Positions 44,701 to 57,210 of a stretch of 64,000 bases of DNA are shown piece by piece; positions within the stretch are counted from its first letter, which is position 1; each line of letters begins with the position of its first letter. The notes beneath the pieces were generated by a model. That model had not been told where the DNA came from and searched no databases. It saw only the letters and a list, made by a program, of their open reading frames with translations. The position numbers were made by a program, and so were the translations under genes. Source of the stretch: Daedaleopsis sinensis (Eukaryota > Basidiomycota > Agaricomycetes > Polyporales > Polyporaceae); the NCBI GenBank assembly GCA_033807695.1, contig CM066309.1, forward strand, positions 3,038,001-3,102,000. Direction: 5' to 3'.

Positions 44701-47700
44701 CCCCATCACTATCCTCAAGTAGCTCCGGATCGTCATATTCAGTATGTTCAGCCTTCCCTCCCTCAGCCTTGGCAGGTATCTGCTCATCCACATAGTAATC
44801 GTTCTCAAACTCATCACTGTCATCCCCGTCATTGACATGAGGTGCTGAAGCAAGGTGTGCAACAAGTCTTTGCCTACTCTTGGGAATGGGCCTCTTGTTA
44901 TATCTACGCACCCAGTCATACACACTAATATGCTCTAACTCAACTGGCCGGTGCATGTAATCAATAACTGGTGACAGGGCGACAATTCTATTAGATCCCT
45001 CTTGACCGCCCTGATCACAATCCACAACTACAGTAGATTTACCCTCCTGCGTGATATCTTTTGAATCCTGCCATGCTTGCATGACTTCAAGCACGTATCC
45101 TCTCCAGAAGCATGGCCTAAACTTGTGACTAGTGTAATGGTCAGGATGCTTCAAAAGATACATAGATGCCATAGGACCCCCTATCTCTGACGCAGCGGTG
45201 AGGGCATTGACCATTTTAGTGATTAGAGATCTCGCTTTATCTCGAGCACTTTGACTGCCCCCAATAAGCTCAGTGTTTCTCTCAAACACTTTCTGTATAG
45301 ACTGAAACATGACGTGGGTTTTCAGCGGGGTCTTAGTTATATAATCTGCAACATATGCAATAACAGACTTAATGGCTGTACCTGATAAAAGACTAGTGAC
45401 ATCGTGATTGCATCGGAGTAGATATGACACAGATGGAGTGAAGGTATTTAACCATGGCTCACCTTCATAATGAGGGCTCCGGTCTCTGTTACAACAGTAG
45501 TTTCTACAAATGTGTCTCGAGGAAATCTGGCTTTACACGTCTTAGTTACTGGATCCGTACATCCTTGATTATCCACTCCAGCCATGCTCCCTTGCCCTCC
45601 TTTTGGAACCTGACCTTTCCGGCTCCTTGTAGTGCATTTGTGTACATTAGATTTATATGAAATCTCGTCTACTTCCTTGATGTATGCAGTCCACCAAGCA
45701 TCATAGGCTTTGCACTGAGCACAACTAGGATCATGATCATGCCTGCACTTGAGGCTTCTCAGTAGCGAGAACATGGAATGGATTATCCACTTTTGCCTTA
45801 TCAAGTCGCTCGCCGACTGCCTCCTATCTCCTTCAAAAAACTCTCCTTTATGTACACTTTCCAAATACTCAACCATTTTCTGTTGGAAATCAGACTCAGG
45901 GTCCATAATAATACAATCACGAATTTCTTGAGCTGTGAGAGAGTTTCTGATCCATACTAGCATATAGATGGAGTGTGGGACAACCTTGCTGCTCTACTGT
46001 CCCATAATATCCTAATGTATCACCATAAAGCCCAGGTCAATTTAGCCCCTCACCTAGGACATACTTCAGAAATAAGTTCACCATTATGTTGAAGAGTCTG
46101 GCTCCAGCCACAGGATTGTTTGCAATAAGACATAGTCATTCATCCTGATATCTAAACTTTGGCACAAATTCTTGATTTGTATTTGCCATGTACAGAGCAA
46201 CCGGGTGCTTGACATCTGCAGGTGCAAATGTAATAAACCACGATGGTGCTCTGAGATATGAAACCAATGACCATATTTCATTGCGCATATATTTCTTGCT
46301 GGTTATAGATCCTTGTACTCGATGATTAACATGCTCCAGGTCATTTAATACTTTAAAGCACTCCTTCTCTGATTTGGTCTCAGGTTTTACCCGATTTGAT
46401 TTCAAACAGTCTACTATACCTGTTACAGTTGCTAGATCAATATTCATATTCACAATGTGCTGTGCAATGTCACAGAATTTACTCCTGTCAGCAAGAATAT
46501 ATCCCCCCTTTGTGGACTTCTTGATTTGCTCGTGGTTCAAAGCGACGAGTGGAAACAGAGGTTCTAGCTAGAAGCATTTATCATGATACATCAGTAGTTT
46601 CTGCTTCCGATGCTTCTCTGACACCGCTCTAGTTCCGTGACTACACATGTTATTCAATCCTCCCATTCCATATGGGGATAGCCATGGAAACATTTGAGGA
46701 TATAATTGCAGGTTGTCACAAAGACTTTCAGGCTGTTTAGCTTGACCTATGCCCAGAGCCTTTCCATTTGATTTAAAATGCTCTACTGTGTGAGCAGTAA
46801 TCTCATATGGGCGAACATATGCAAGATCTGCCAGAGCAGTCCCAGTCAATCTGTGGACAATGAATGGGCAGTCTCCTTGCTCAATACCTTCATCCTCCTC
46901 TGTATCGTTAACTGCTGTGAATTCAGGATCTTCATTTGACTCCATACTTTGTGTATAGTTGACGATGACCGGTGGTTCCTCCTCCGAGTACTCACTCAAA
47001 TTATCGTAAGATATGTCAAGGTCAGCATAGTCACAGTGATTTAACTTCAGCCATTCAAGTGCCTCCTTTACTTTGTTACGACGCACTAGCATAGGAGTTC
47101 TTTTGTAGTCTTTGTGGGTTGGAATGTTCGGTCCAATATACATAAATGCCAGAACATCATCTAACTCTTCTCTTGCAGGAGGTAGTGCATTGTGGATCTT
47201 AGGCATTGGAAGAGAGTGACTGACCACATTTGCCTTCATTTTGGACATTCCAGAGACGTGAACTTTGACAATACAGATGTTGTGTTTGACCCTGGATATC
47301 AGCATTTTTTCCGTCCAACTCAAACCCTGCAATTGCGGCGGGATCTCCCCAATCCACAACCCGTTAGCTAGGCTATCACTCGGTAGTTTCCCAACATTAA
47401 TATCCTTTAAACAGGAGGAACAAATGTCCTTGCAGTTCGGGATAGTTACTGGACCTGGCAGTTCAGAGATGACTTCATCTTGGGATTGTCGCTCTTTACG
47501 AGTGACTGGACCATTAGGTATCAGTATGTCTAAGTTGAGGCCAGCAGTCTCCATAATTTGAAGCTCATTTTTTGGTGTAAGCAGCCCGCACACCGCACAT
47601 GCGCTCTCCAAGAAACTGTCAACTTGCACAGCTTTCGCAAAGTCTGAGATAATTTCACTTTCTAGACTACGAGTTAATGGCTTAGGAGGGAAATCATTTC

Positions 47701-48841
47701 CTTCAGGCAAAGGTTTCATACGTTTCCGATGCTCTTGAACACGCTGCTTTGTAGTTTTAGGAGATGCGACAGGCGTAAATATAGATAAGTAGCCTGGGCA
47801 CACAGAACACCGGTGAGAGAGTAGAAGTTGTGCTATATCATCTTTTGAGTAATGTTTTGTGATCCCAGAAATACCATGCTTCAAAGCAATGTCGGTCAAT
47901 ATAGGTTTTGTCAATTTAGCGGTTAAAAGAGAAATGGGAAGATCCACTCCTACCGCCCTGGTGGTAGATATGAATGTATCCTTCGGATTATAGGACAAAA
48001 ACTTGAATGTAGTATCTGGCAGGATATCGCCAACTGTTGGATAGCCGCATAATTGCGTAGAGGACCAGCTTTTGGCAACTCCTTTACCGCCCTGAGCTCT
48101 AGGTCGTTCACCTCCAAAGCAGCTCGGAAATTGATCTGCCAGGGTTAAGTTACGCCCCAGTCCTTGTTTATATGTAAGCTTACTCGGCATGCCAATATTA
48201 GCCCTATGCACAACATTGTCATGTTTGTAAGCGGTCTGGCTCAATATATGATGCTTGATTAGAGACACTGCAATGAAAATTGAACGACTGCTGTTGCATA
48301 GTGCATTGTCAAGGCTATAACCGAAGTAAGATTCCGTTGTGGGCATTGTTTGCAGAGTCTCCTCAAATGTTGAACCCAAATTATAATTACAAACTTGGGG
48401 AGTGCTTGCCAAGAGGGTGCCTCCCAAAACCCTGCCCACATGGGGCGCAGTACTTGTTAAACGGGCGTCTGCAAAACCCGGGCTGTACAACACGCCATAA
48501 GAGTTATGATATAAAGACTGCACAGGGTTGCAGAGGTAATGCATAGACATGACTAGAGGAATGAGTTAGCAAAGGCTCTGGTCCACACGTCACCAGAATG
48601 ACATACCTGAGGATATATCTAGGTCGTAGAATTCTAAGTTTGATAGGTGGAGGCAGTTGAACAGAGGTGCTTGAAGCACTCTACTGTGTCCTATGATTAG
48701 CATACTTATCATGAGCATCACAATGCTCTTCCACAGCTGGAACAGTAAGGGTATTCCTGAGTGCTGACGCATATTGTGTAGGAGGATCGGTCTAGTAGAT
48801 GGTGACGAGGAAGTTTCGGTTGAAGGAGGTGGGCGTCTCAT
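40886..48841 (-). mobile_element. Helitron 2 (degenerate, AT-rich; termini undefined)
   Basis: This is the extent of Helitron coding sequence. It is visibly more AT-rich than the DNA on either side, and the shift at about 40860-40890 is sharp. The coding strand is minus, so the 3' end should be just left of 40886 and the 5' end right of 48841. I could not find a hairpin plus CTRR at the left edge. Confidence 0.75.
40886..48841 (-). pseudogene. Helitron Rep/helicase with USP-like tail, broken in the Rep half
   Basis: A putative first exon (48841 to a GTATGT donor) joins the 660-codon frame starting at 48550, which has the DUF6570-like N-terminal region. Damage in order: TAG at 46570-46568 inside a CF*LEPLFPLVAL segment; TGA at 46138-46136 before LCLIANNPVAGARLF; TGA at 46039-46037 before PGLYGDTLGYYG; a net loss of two bases at about 45964, exactly at the second His of the HUH motif (LHL then MLVWI); and a one-base loss at about 45455 before GEPWLN. 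Downstream, 1514 codons stay open: the tyrosine motif YVADYITK (about 45345-45365), Walker A GGMAGTGKSQV (about 43580-43615), DEVSMV (about 43360), then the protease-like tail. The Rep nuclease cannot be made from this copy. Confidence 0.9.
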
Positions 48842-49258
48842 TGAACTTCAACATGCTGTACACGTCAAAAGTCATGTGATCGTGTCTCTCTTAAACTCGG
48901 AGCAACATCGTTCTGCTCCTCAAAATTCAGGTTCTGTACTGAGTTTGTTGTCGCCGAAATAGAGCGTATAGCATGGAACACTTCAATTTGTCAGGTATAG
49001 GTAAAGCACATTGGAAGATGTGTTACATGCGAGTGACAGAGAAGTCCATACTAGTAGTAGGATGACCGAGTCAGAACACGCCGGTAACGATGAAGAAGTT
49101 CATGAAACAGACGGACAACAAACGTGGGGGAGGAGGAGCACAAGTTGAGCAGCAAAATAAAAAGGCGAGAGTGCAGAATACCATAAGATGTCTGTTGAAG
49201 ACGTTGTCGAGAAAGCAAGGTACAAGATGATAATAGGGAGAAGGCGATACGTAGTCAG
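48842..49258. other. intergenic, probable 5' flank of Helitron 2
   Basis: No coding potential. The stretch should contain the 5' end of Helitron 2 and the 3' flank of the next minus-strand gene. Confidence 0.4.
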
Positions 49259-52165
49259 CTAGATGCTCTTGCTACCGTGCTTAGACACGAGAGCAGCGCC
49301 ATACAAGTTCATGGAAAGCACCGTCTCAGCCTCATTGTATGCAGGAGGCCTGTCGCCGGAAGACCCCCCTGCCGGACGCCCTTGGTCGTAGGTACTAACA
49401 CTGTGATAGAGAATGGCAAGGTCACCAAACTCTAGATCCTCCTGGAGACGAGGCAGAGACGCCACATTCTCATGCAAGTACTGGAGCCCATCATCCTTGT
49501 CAAGAGTGAAGTACTCTCGGGCATCCCAGATAGCGACTGAGAAGCAGTTAGATTTTAGAGAGAATATCGGTGAAAAAGCGACGCACAGTTCTCGGTGTAG
49601 CTCCAACTGGTTTTGTCTCGCATGTCAAGCAGAGAACGTGCTGGCCCAGCATCAGCGCGCTTAGGAGTTTGGGCCTTGCGAAGCATAGCCGGACTAGCTC
49701 CCATGCCTCCAAGAGATCGTCCTGTACCAGATATAGATATTATCAGTTCAAGCATGAGTTAATAGCATATAAGGAAAAACATACCGGTGCTGGGTTTGTT
49801 GGGAACATCAGCATAGGTGCGGAACACCAGGCCAGTCTGACGGTGCTCTCCGATGCCGGCACCAAAGTTCTGAACACCAAGAACCTCTCGGCCGAAGATA
49901 GTGCCGTAGAATGCGATAGAACGCTCCAGTTCACCGCGGAGTGGGACCCCCAAGAACTCCTTCATCAAACGGGGGGGAGTGGTAGCCATCTGCATTGGGT
50001 GAATGATGTGAGATCTAAGGCAGACAACGATGGTCGCACAGATAAGGCGAGGAGGGGTAGGGCTGTTGACATTGGCAGCTAAGCAAAAGCCCCTCCAGTT
50101 GGGATACTGATACGCCCTAGCAAGGGCAGGATTAGCACGGGCGGCGTTGATGACGAATGGGTCGTCGGCTTTCCCGTCATGGCTGAACTTGACAAGGTCC
50201 AAGAGGGCTCTATAGATATGTCGGTCAATTGGTAGCAAATGATTATGCTGAGTTAAAAACTTACTGAGGGTGTACATCGTAGGGACCATCGATGATGTGA
50301 TCCTGAAGCAGAGCAGAACTCAATATGCTGCTTCCGGTGTCTATTGTGCAGGGCCTATGAAAAGATGTAAGAGAAATGTTAATGCTTGAAATGAGTATGC
50401 TCACTGCAACACCGGAAGAGACTTGTATGACTCCAGCAAAAGCTCGCAAAGCGCTCCAGGGGTTTCAAAGTCAAGAATACCCTCGTTGAGATTTGGTGCT
50501 TGAATATGGACTTCCTGCATCCTGGAGAAAGCACACTTTGAGATTGAGAACAAGTAAAGTGTATTAAAAGTGACATACGCTTCGGTAACATGGGCCACAT
50601 TGCCCCCAGCAGACTCGTCCGTAGCATCCGTAAACAACTTCGCCTGGCGGCGATATCTAAGAGAAGTGTAAAGAGTATGAGAAGGGAAGGTGATGTAAAG
50701 TAGAGGAAGCATTACACGTCAGAGGAGCGGTCAATATCAGAGGGATTGAAAAATGTGTCGGCGGAGCTATAGCTCGCAGTTAGAAGCAGAAAGTTATAGA
50801 TGCATCATCCGGTCTCACTTCGGGGCCACTGCACCCTTGGCCTTCCTCGGGGTTCCACCAGGAGCAGCCTTGGTAGTAGCACCAATGCGGCGGGGAAGAG
50901 GCGGGGCGGTCTGAACTTTCTTGTCAACGAGCTCAACACCGCGACGGCCGCGTTTGACAACAGCGGCCCTGAAATAGCGATATCAGCACAAAGTGAAGCT
51001 AATTGCATAGATAGTAGACACGTACTCCACCATCTCAACGTCCGAGTCCTCATTTGAGGCAGGAGTTCTGACCATCCTATCAGACCGGAGAAATCTCAAA
51101 GAGATGATGTTACACTTACTCCTCTCTAACCTTCTTGGCCGGAGAAGCTCTGTACGTCAGATGTTTAGTACATACATTGTCAGCAGTAGCTGCTTGTAGC
51201 AGGACTCACTCCTCCGCAGAGTCCTCGTCCGAGTAAGTTCTAAAATTCAGGTTAGCAAACGGTAGAAGAAGAGCAAACTCTGAGCTTACTCCTTGACGCG
51301 CTTCCTGGATGGAGTGCTTACAGACGATACCGCGAACGAAGGCTTTCTGGCCACGGGGTTCTTGGGCTTTCTGTGGATCCATGAGTATATGATGGATCAG
51401 AGATATGTGGACGTACTTGGGAGAGGGGCTCTCCTGGCTCACGGGCACCTCGCCATCCTTGAGAGAACGACTGTTTCACTAACTCAGCGGAGGGCTGAAA
51501 TATACTAAGACAAACACATACCGGATCTTAGGGCTCTGAGGAGTGGGAGCCTTACGAGGTGCCATCTTGCGGCGAGCAGGAGCTTTGACCGGAGCCTGCT
51601 GGACAACCTCATAGTCCTCGTCATCATCCTCGTTGGTGGCGACAGAGACGTAGCTGATGTCGTCATCACTGGAAGGTGTTGGCAAATAGCAAACGAGAAA
51701 GCAGAATGTAACTTACGAGGTAATGTCCACCCCCGTCCGTTCCTCAGCATTGTCTTCCTCGCCATGATCCTCCTCCTCCTTATCGGCCTCGTCCTCATCC
51801 ACCTCCTCCGCCTCATCCTCAACAATCTCAGGACTGTAGAAGAGAAAAGTAAGCATGGAGATACGTGAGCGACAAAGAGAAGATAGGACATACGTGATGG
51901 GCTTTTTAGCACGGGCACGAGGCTTAGGCTTGGTCCTGGAAGAGCATCGGTCAGCATGACAGCAGTCATCCACACCATCAAGATATACGCACATGGAAGC
52001 CCGCTCAGCGACAGCCTTAGAAGTCTTCACGGGCTTGGCTGCTGCAGCCTTTGCAGGAGTAGCCTTTGCAGGAGTAGCCTTAGCCTTGGCTGGAGCAGCC
52101 TTGGCCGCCTTAGCAGCAGCGGCCTTGCCGGAGGGAGTACGGGTACGAGCAGCACGGGAAGACAT
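49259..52165 (-). CDS. Lys/Ala-rich nuclear-type protein with unknown C-terminal domain
   Basis: About a dozen small exons join in frame from the ATG at 52165 to the stop at 49259. The N-terminus is a histone H1-like tail (MSSRAARTRTPSGKAAAAKA, then repeated AKATPAKATPAK). Next come acidic runs (EDEAEEVDEDEADKEEEDHG), basic linkers (RRKMAPRKAPTPQSPK) and an AT-hook-like KRGRRG. A terminal-looking PK-stop near 50815 is removed by a 52 bp intron (GTGAGA...CTATAG with a TTCTAAC branch site), which leads into SADTFFNPSDIDRSSD and the folded half: YRRQAKLFTDATDESAGG, YQYPNWRGFCLAANV, RLMKEFLGVPLRGELERSIA, NLYGAALVSKHGSKSI. I do not recognise this half. The charged tail implies a chromatin or DNA-associated role. 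The gene is divergent from the plus-strand gene at 52939. Confidence 0.65.
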
Positions 52166-52938
52166 GGCGATAGTAGAGGATGGAGGTAGAGGCGAGGAGT
52201 GCAGCAAGCAATGGTTGGAAGGGCGAGAAAGAAGAAGGGACACAGTGGGCGATAAGTGAGGACAGGGTAGGTAGAGCTCAAGAACGAACGATGGACTCTG
52301 AGAGAGAGGCATGCTCGGGCAGGGTATATATACCTCAAAGCCAAGACCCAGAACACCGCTGACAACCGATGGTGTCAGGAGTGCGTGGCAAGGACAACAC
52401 ATTAGTTCAGACCTCAAATTATGCGACGGCGCGGTAGAGAGCAGACTCCGCTACGCGATATGAGCTGATGAGGAACACTGCAACGGGGTGCATCCTTCTC
52501 CATCGTACTGCAGCACAAGTTCTTCGATTCAATGCTGAAAGTCTAGGGAATATGGGCTCCTACAGTTTGAGTTCAAAATGAATTAACAAAGCAGAGGAGG
52601 AGAGAGCTCGAAGAGTACGCTGCAAGGGAGGATGGGGCAACCGATCAAGCGCATCGGTTAGCTGACAGGGCCTGCGCCCGCCAAACCGTTCTGGCCCGAG
52701 GTCAGAGCCAAGCGGTCCGCGTAACTGCTCAGATGGTCAGCACGCGTTCATGAAACGGTGACCAGACGGCAATGCTGACCGAAGCAACGCGGTCGGGCCT
52801 GACTGCGCCCGAATTGCAGGCGCATACACCCGTCACATATACCGAGGTTGCAGAGCTTGAAGGACTTAGCTCTTTCCCCCCATCCCATCTGCTTCTACCG
52901 TTCTCTTTACCGTTAGGTTCTGCCTCCTGTTTCACGCC
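52166..52938. promoter_or_regulatory. divergent promoter region
   Basis: About 770 bp separate the start codons of two divergent cassette genes. A TATA box (tatatata, 52325-52332) faces the minus-strand gene about 160 bp upstream of its ATG. No other element can be named. Confidence 0.45.
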
Positions 52939-54243
52939 ATGTCGTATCTTGCTCAGCTCCGTGCGGATCCTCTGAAGTATCGTAAGTTCTTCTATCTCAG
53001 AATTCTCTGCTTCCGCAAGACTCACTACGCAAGCAGGTATGCTCCTTGAGCGAGAATTGAAGGACTCGTTGAAGCATGATGATGCTCCAGCATACCGAGA
53101 ACTGGCAAGTGTAGGCGGGGTGAGTCTCTACAGCTCTTGCACTTCTCTGAAGCGTGCTTACTAATTGCGAGCCGTAGGACATTGACTTCCCCAGGTTCGC
53201 TCAGGTTCGAGAGCAACGTGGGGGTCGTCAGTTGATCCTCGTCTACACCGAGCCAGAGAGGGTTGGAGATATTGAGGAGGTTGTTTTGAATTTGCAGGGG
53301 TACTTGTTAGATGCTAACTTGCCGCCGATTCGTCAACACAAGTACGTCCATGAAGTTCTCTGACTTGCCTGAAAATGCTCAACAGCTTGCATAGCCTTCC
53401 TCGTAACCACAACCGCCTCATCGACCTCAAGCAGTCGGTAACCCTGACGGGCTTGGCTTGCGAGCAGTTTCATGCTGGTGTCCGAGGCGTAGGAGCAATA
53501 TATCATGCCTTCAAGATGCATCTAGGTAGCCGCGGCGGCGTTCTTCGTACTTGGGCTCCAGGCTGCGATGGGGGAGAGAGTCTCACCTTGTCGTTCTCAA
53601 ACCGCATCCTCACCCCTGCGAAGGATGCTGAAGGCGAGAGGGAGTACGGCTTGGAGAATATCGTTGATCCTTTCAATATCTTGCGTCCTCTCCTACGGTC
53701 CGAGGTCCACACGATGGAGAACCACGTGGAGTACTGGACCCGTATCCTGCACCGAGCAGACGACATTGAGACCTGTCGGTGAGTCCTTGACCTGCCCAAC
53801 CGCGTGCTTACATACCTAATCCAAGCCCCCGTTGTCCTTGCCAGCCCTAGGTTTGATCGCTACAAGCCTGAGTTCTTCAACCTGAGCAATATGGTTGAAG
53901 TACAGGTCAGCTTCCAAGCAATCCGTGTCGCCCGTCACGACTACGTCTTCATCCCCAAGCTTCGGGCTGTTTGTCTTCTTCATAGGACGGCAGAAGTGGT
54001 AAGTACTCACGGTATAACGACCTTTGTGTCTGCTCACACACCCCCTCCCAGGACTACAATATTGCAGCAATTCAGGCGATAGCAAGAGCTCCGGTATCCC
54101 CTATGAAGAAGGTCAAGCGCAAGGTTGGTTATGCGTCCAGCGATGATGATGAGGGCGAAGGGGAGGAGTCGCCTCCCACAGCGATGAAGCGCCTTCATCT
54201 CGATGATGTTTCTCACGCCGACGTCACCATGCGTAGCTCTTAG
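52939..54243 (+). CDS. conserved-looking protein of unknown function, cassette gene 2
   Basis: Exons join in frame from the ATG at 52939: MSYLAQLRADPLKYR, then ERELKDSLKHDDAPAYRELA; DIDFPRFAQVREQRGGRQLI through NLQGYLLDANLPPIRQH; a long exon with LHSLPRNHNRLIDLKQSVTL, TGLACEQFHAGVRGVGAIYH and EGEREYGLENIVDPFNILRP; PRFDRYKPEFFNLSNMVEVQ through VARHDYVFIPKLRAVCLLHR; and a last exon with a basic then acidic Ser-rich tail ending MRSS at 54243. Donors are GTAAGT, GTGAGT and GTACGT. The protein is about 330 residues. The tail (KKVKRKVGYASSDDDEGEGE) suggests a nuclear protein. I recognise no domain. It diverges from the gene ending at 49259 and converges on the TET/JBP gene. Confidence 0.65.
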
Positions 54244-54588
54244 ACTACCTACTTATCCTTGTCTGTTCGTCGCTCCCTTACCTTACTAGCCACTTGCATC
54301 CCTATACTTAGATCGCACATGTCGTTTCTTATGGTAATATTAGCATATCATTAATCCAGATATGATGCAAGAGCCCAATAACAGTGCCCAGGAACGTAAA
54401 ATCAAACAAGCATCTAATACCTCCTCATCAGATGAGGACTTGGAGCAAGCCCGAGACCAGCTAGTGACCCAAGTTTGTTGCAACGGATGACCCAACCAGC
54501 GCCACTTGCAGCAAAGGATCAGTAGGAACATGAAGTATGTACATCGTAATTGCGAGTATTCTATAGATACATAATGCTATCGGCAAGC
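54244..54588. other. intergenic between converging cassette genes
   Basis: This stretch holds two 3' ends; no gene is seen. Confidence 0.5.
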
Positions 54589-57200
54589 TCACCGATCCAA
54601 GTGAAGAGTCCGCTCGTACTTACACAATAGATGCTCAACCATGATCGCATCGAATCGCATAGTCTCCCGGTCCTGCACCGACAACTTCTCCTCGAGATGA
54701 CGATAGACACGAGCAAAGGCTTCAACGACCTCCGCCTGTGAGGGAGTCTCCGTAGATACTTGCTTAGCGGAGAATAGCCCTCGAAGCGACCCTAAGTTGT
54801 TGAAGTGGATGACGCGACCAACTTCGTCCAAGGTTGGAGGTGCAACCTTCCCGGCATATACCAAGTCCGCCACAAGCAGATAACCAGTTAGGTCACCAAC
54901 CAGCGGCAGGTCCGGTACGTCCTTCACGCGACGCTTCTTGTTAGCCTTCTTGGCAGACGTCTCTCCGCCCTCGGATGCACGCTTCCTCGGCTCTAGCTGA
55001 GATCTATCCACCATCTCCACCTCCGTTCGCGCTGCGATGGCCTTGTTCTTCCCCTTTTTGCTTTTCTTCTGCAGCTGCTCGAGGCCACGCTTCGAACGTC
55101 TCGGGACTGGAGCTGACTCCCGTCCTTGAGTCCACCAGAAGCAGGTCTCGAAGGGAATGAGGTTGGGGAGATGAGTCTGGACGAGGCGGAGCCAGCATGC
55201 TTCAGAACCAAAGTAGCGCTTGACATAGCTCATGCCGCAACGCCTGCGCTGCGCCTGGGGAGAGCCGTAGCAGGTAGAGTTGAAGAAGTGAGCAAGAGAA
55301 GTCGCAGACGACTGGTCAAAGCTCTCTGCAACCAGAAGCTCGTCCCATGCCTTCTCGTCTGGGAAGTAGCATTTGGTGCGCGAGTGCAGGACTGGTGAAT
55401 CGAAGAGCAGTGCTCGGAAGATCACCCAGCTCGGAAAGGCTCCAGGTTGGTCGAGTAGAGTGGGATGGAATGGACCTTCCGGTCCGCTGACGCGCTGACG
55501 ACACGGCGCAAGTTCTCGGAATGGAAGATAGTGGTCGGGGTGATCAATTATCGCCTTCTGCAGCCTTGTAGGTGAATGGATGTGTTCGCGCCGTGCGATG
55601 GGCAGAAGATGTAGGACAAAGTCCAGGAGATGTTGTAGACCTGCGTGATAGACCTTGTCAAAGGTCAAGGCGAGTCGGGGGATGGAAAGAGCAGCGGATG
55701 AAGGCAAAGCCAGCGGCGCTGACAAAGAGGTTGTGCGATCTGCAGGTCGAGTCATGAAAGACTGGATCGCGGCGTCCGTCCAAAGGCGTAGACCAGGGAA
55801 ACATTCTTCCACCACTGCCGAGATTGCTCGCATAACCTCAGCCTCTGGTGACTGTAGATCTGCAAGAGGTAACGCTCGCACAGCGACGCCAAATGCATCA
55901 AGCATCGCAGGGTGGAGGTTGTGTGAACGTCTGAACTTCTTCCCAAGAATTGACATCGCGACCGAGCGGTAGACGTCCCAAACACCGTCGAGCAGCAAGA
56001 TGTCGGAGTTCTTGAAGGAGCCCACAACGTACATGACAAAGTACGCAGCAACCATCTCGGTGTTGTTTGGGAAGTTGAGCCACTGGCGAAGGATGAGTAC
56101 GACATTGTCGCAGACGATATCTGCGATGTCGCGCTCGGACGATGTGTCGCGCTCGGACGATGAGGGTGGTGCAGACTGCGCTAGATGGGGTGTGCCCTCG
56201 AGATTGGGGAGGTAGCCAGCAGAGCTCATAGGTCGCCTGACGCCTGCTCGAATGTCGTGATAGACATCCATGCAGAGGCGCTCGAGCCAATTCGGGGAGT
56301 CTGAGAACGGTGCGGCGCCATCTGGAGTAGAAAGAAAGCGTCGACACTCAGAGACGAGATACTGCGTCAACCAGAACCACCCTGCTGCACTACAAAGCAT
56401 GATACGCCGCCGGTGGGTTGCACGCCGCAGGATATCCACGCGTTCCGCTTGGTGCAAGGCCGCATGTGCAGGCCACATCTGCGCGACTACCGCAGCATGA
56501 TCGGGACTGAGATCCGACTCCCGGAAGCTAGACATGAACGTGTCCAAGGCCTTTGATGTGTCGACTGCAGAAGGAGGGTTTTGTGACAGCACGCGAGCAA
56601 TAGATTTGAACTGTGTCAGCTGTGCGCGAAGTTGCGCAGCTGCGAACAGATTTAGAACCTTCTGGTATGCTAGCAGAGGCAACGAGAGTAAGTGTGGAGC
56701 ATTATGATAATGTGTATGCGGCACTCACGCGGCGATGCAGCCTGCAGAGCTTCAGCAGCCTTCCCTTGGTCTGACAAGCGCAGCACCCCCTCAGCGGGAC
56801 TTGACAGCACAGCAGGAAGGGGAGCGACCTCTTGAACTGGCGACACTGGCCCTGCCGGAGCATCCTGGTCATGCGATGAGCGCGAGATGATGGAAACAGG
56901 TTCATCATCTGATTAATGGTGAGTCGGCTATCCGTATATCAGGTCTTTAGCTATAGTAGTTACTCACCGGAAGAGTATGGGTCTGCAGGCTGATAGACAA
57001 TCGAACGTTGAAGTCCGGCGGTCTTCTCCCAGGTCATCTTCTCGAAGAGTGCCACGGGATTAAAGTCCTCCTCGGAAAAAAGGGCAGACTCCTCTGAGAT
57101 ATGCTCTACCTGAGCAGTATCGCCCACAGGTGAGATGTTGCTCGACTGAGGACGAACATCAAGTGCTAGTTACGCTATGTTAATTAGATAAACTGTTTAT
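54589..57200 (-). CDS. large unknown C-terminal region, probably part of the TET/JBP gene
   Basis: The main exon (about 56660 to the stop at 54589, roughly 690 codons) is alpha-helical and Leu-rich (YQKVLNLFAAAQLRAQLTQF, ESDLSPDHAAVVAQMWPAHA). It has a tract of Lys/Arg (LQKKSKKGKNKAIAARTEVE, SAKKANKKRRVKD) near residue 570. Two smaller upstream exons (MTWEKTAGLQRSIVYQPADP, then DEPVSIISRSSHDQDAPAGP) join in frame through GTGAGT introns. Upstream the frame is open to about 57160 without a good ATG. A GTCAGT...CTAG intron of 53 bp would fuse it in phase to the end of the TET/JBP reading frame, just before that frame's stop. GTCAGT donors are also used by the reductase gene in this window. I think one gene of about 1400 codons is more likely than two. 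No domain is recognised. Confidence 0.6.
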
Positions 57201-57210
57201 AGCACATAGA

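Noticed and set aside
50815..50817. Stop codon that would split the 49259-52165 gene in two
   Set aside because: It lies inside a 52 bp intron with a good branch site, and the frame continues into clear coding sequence.
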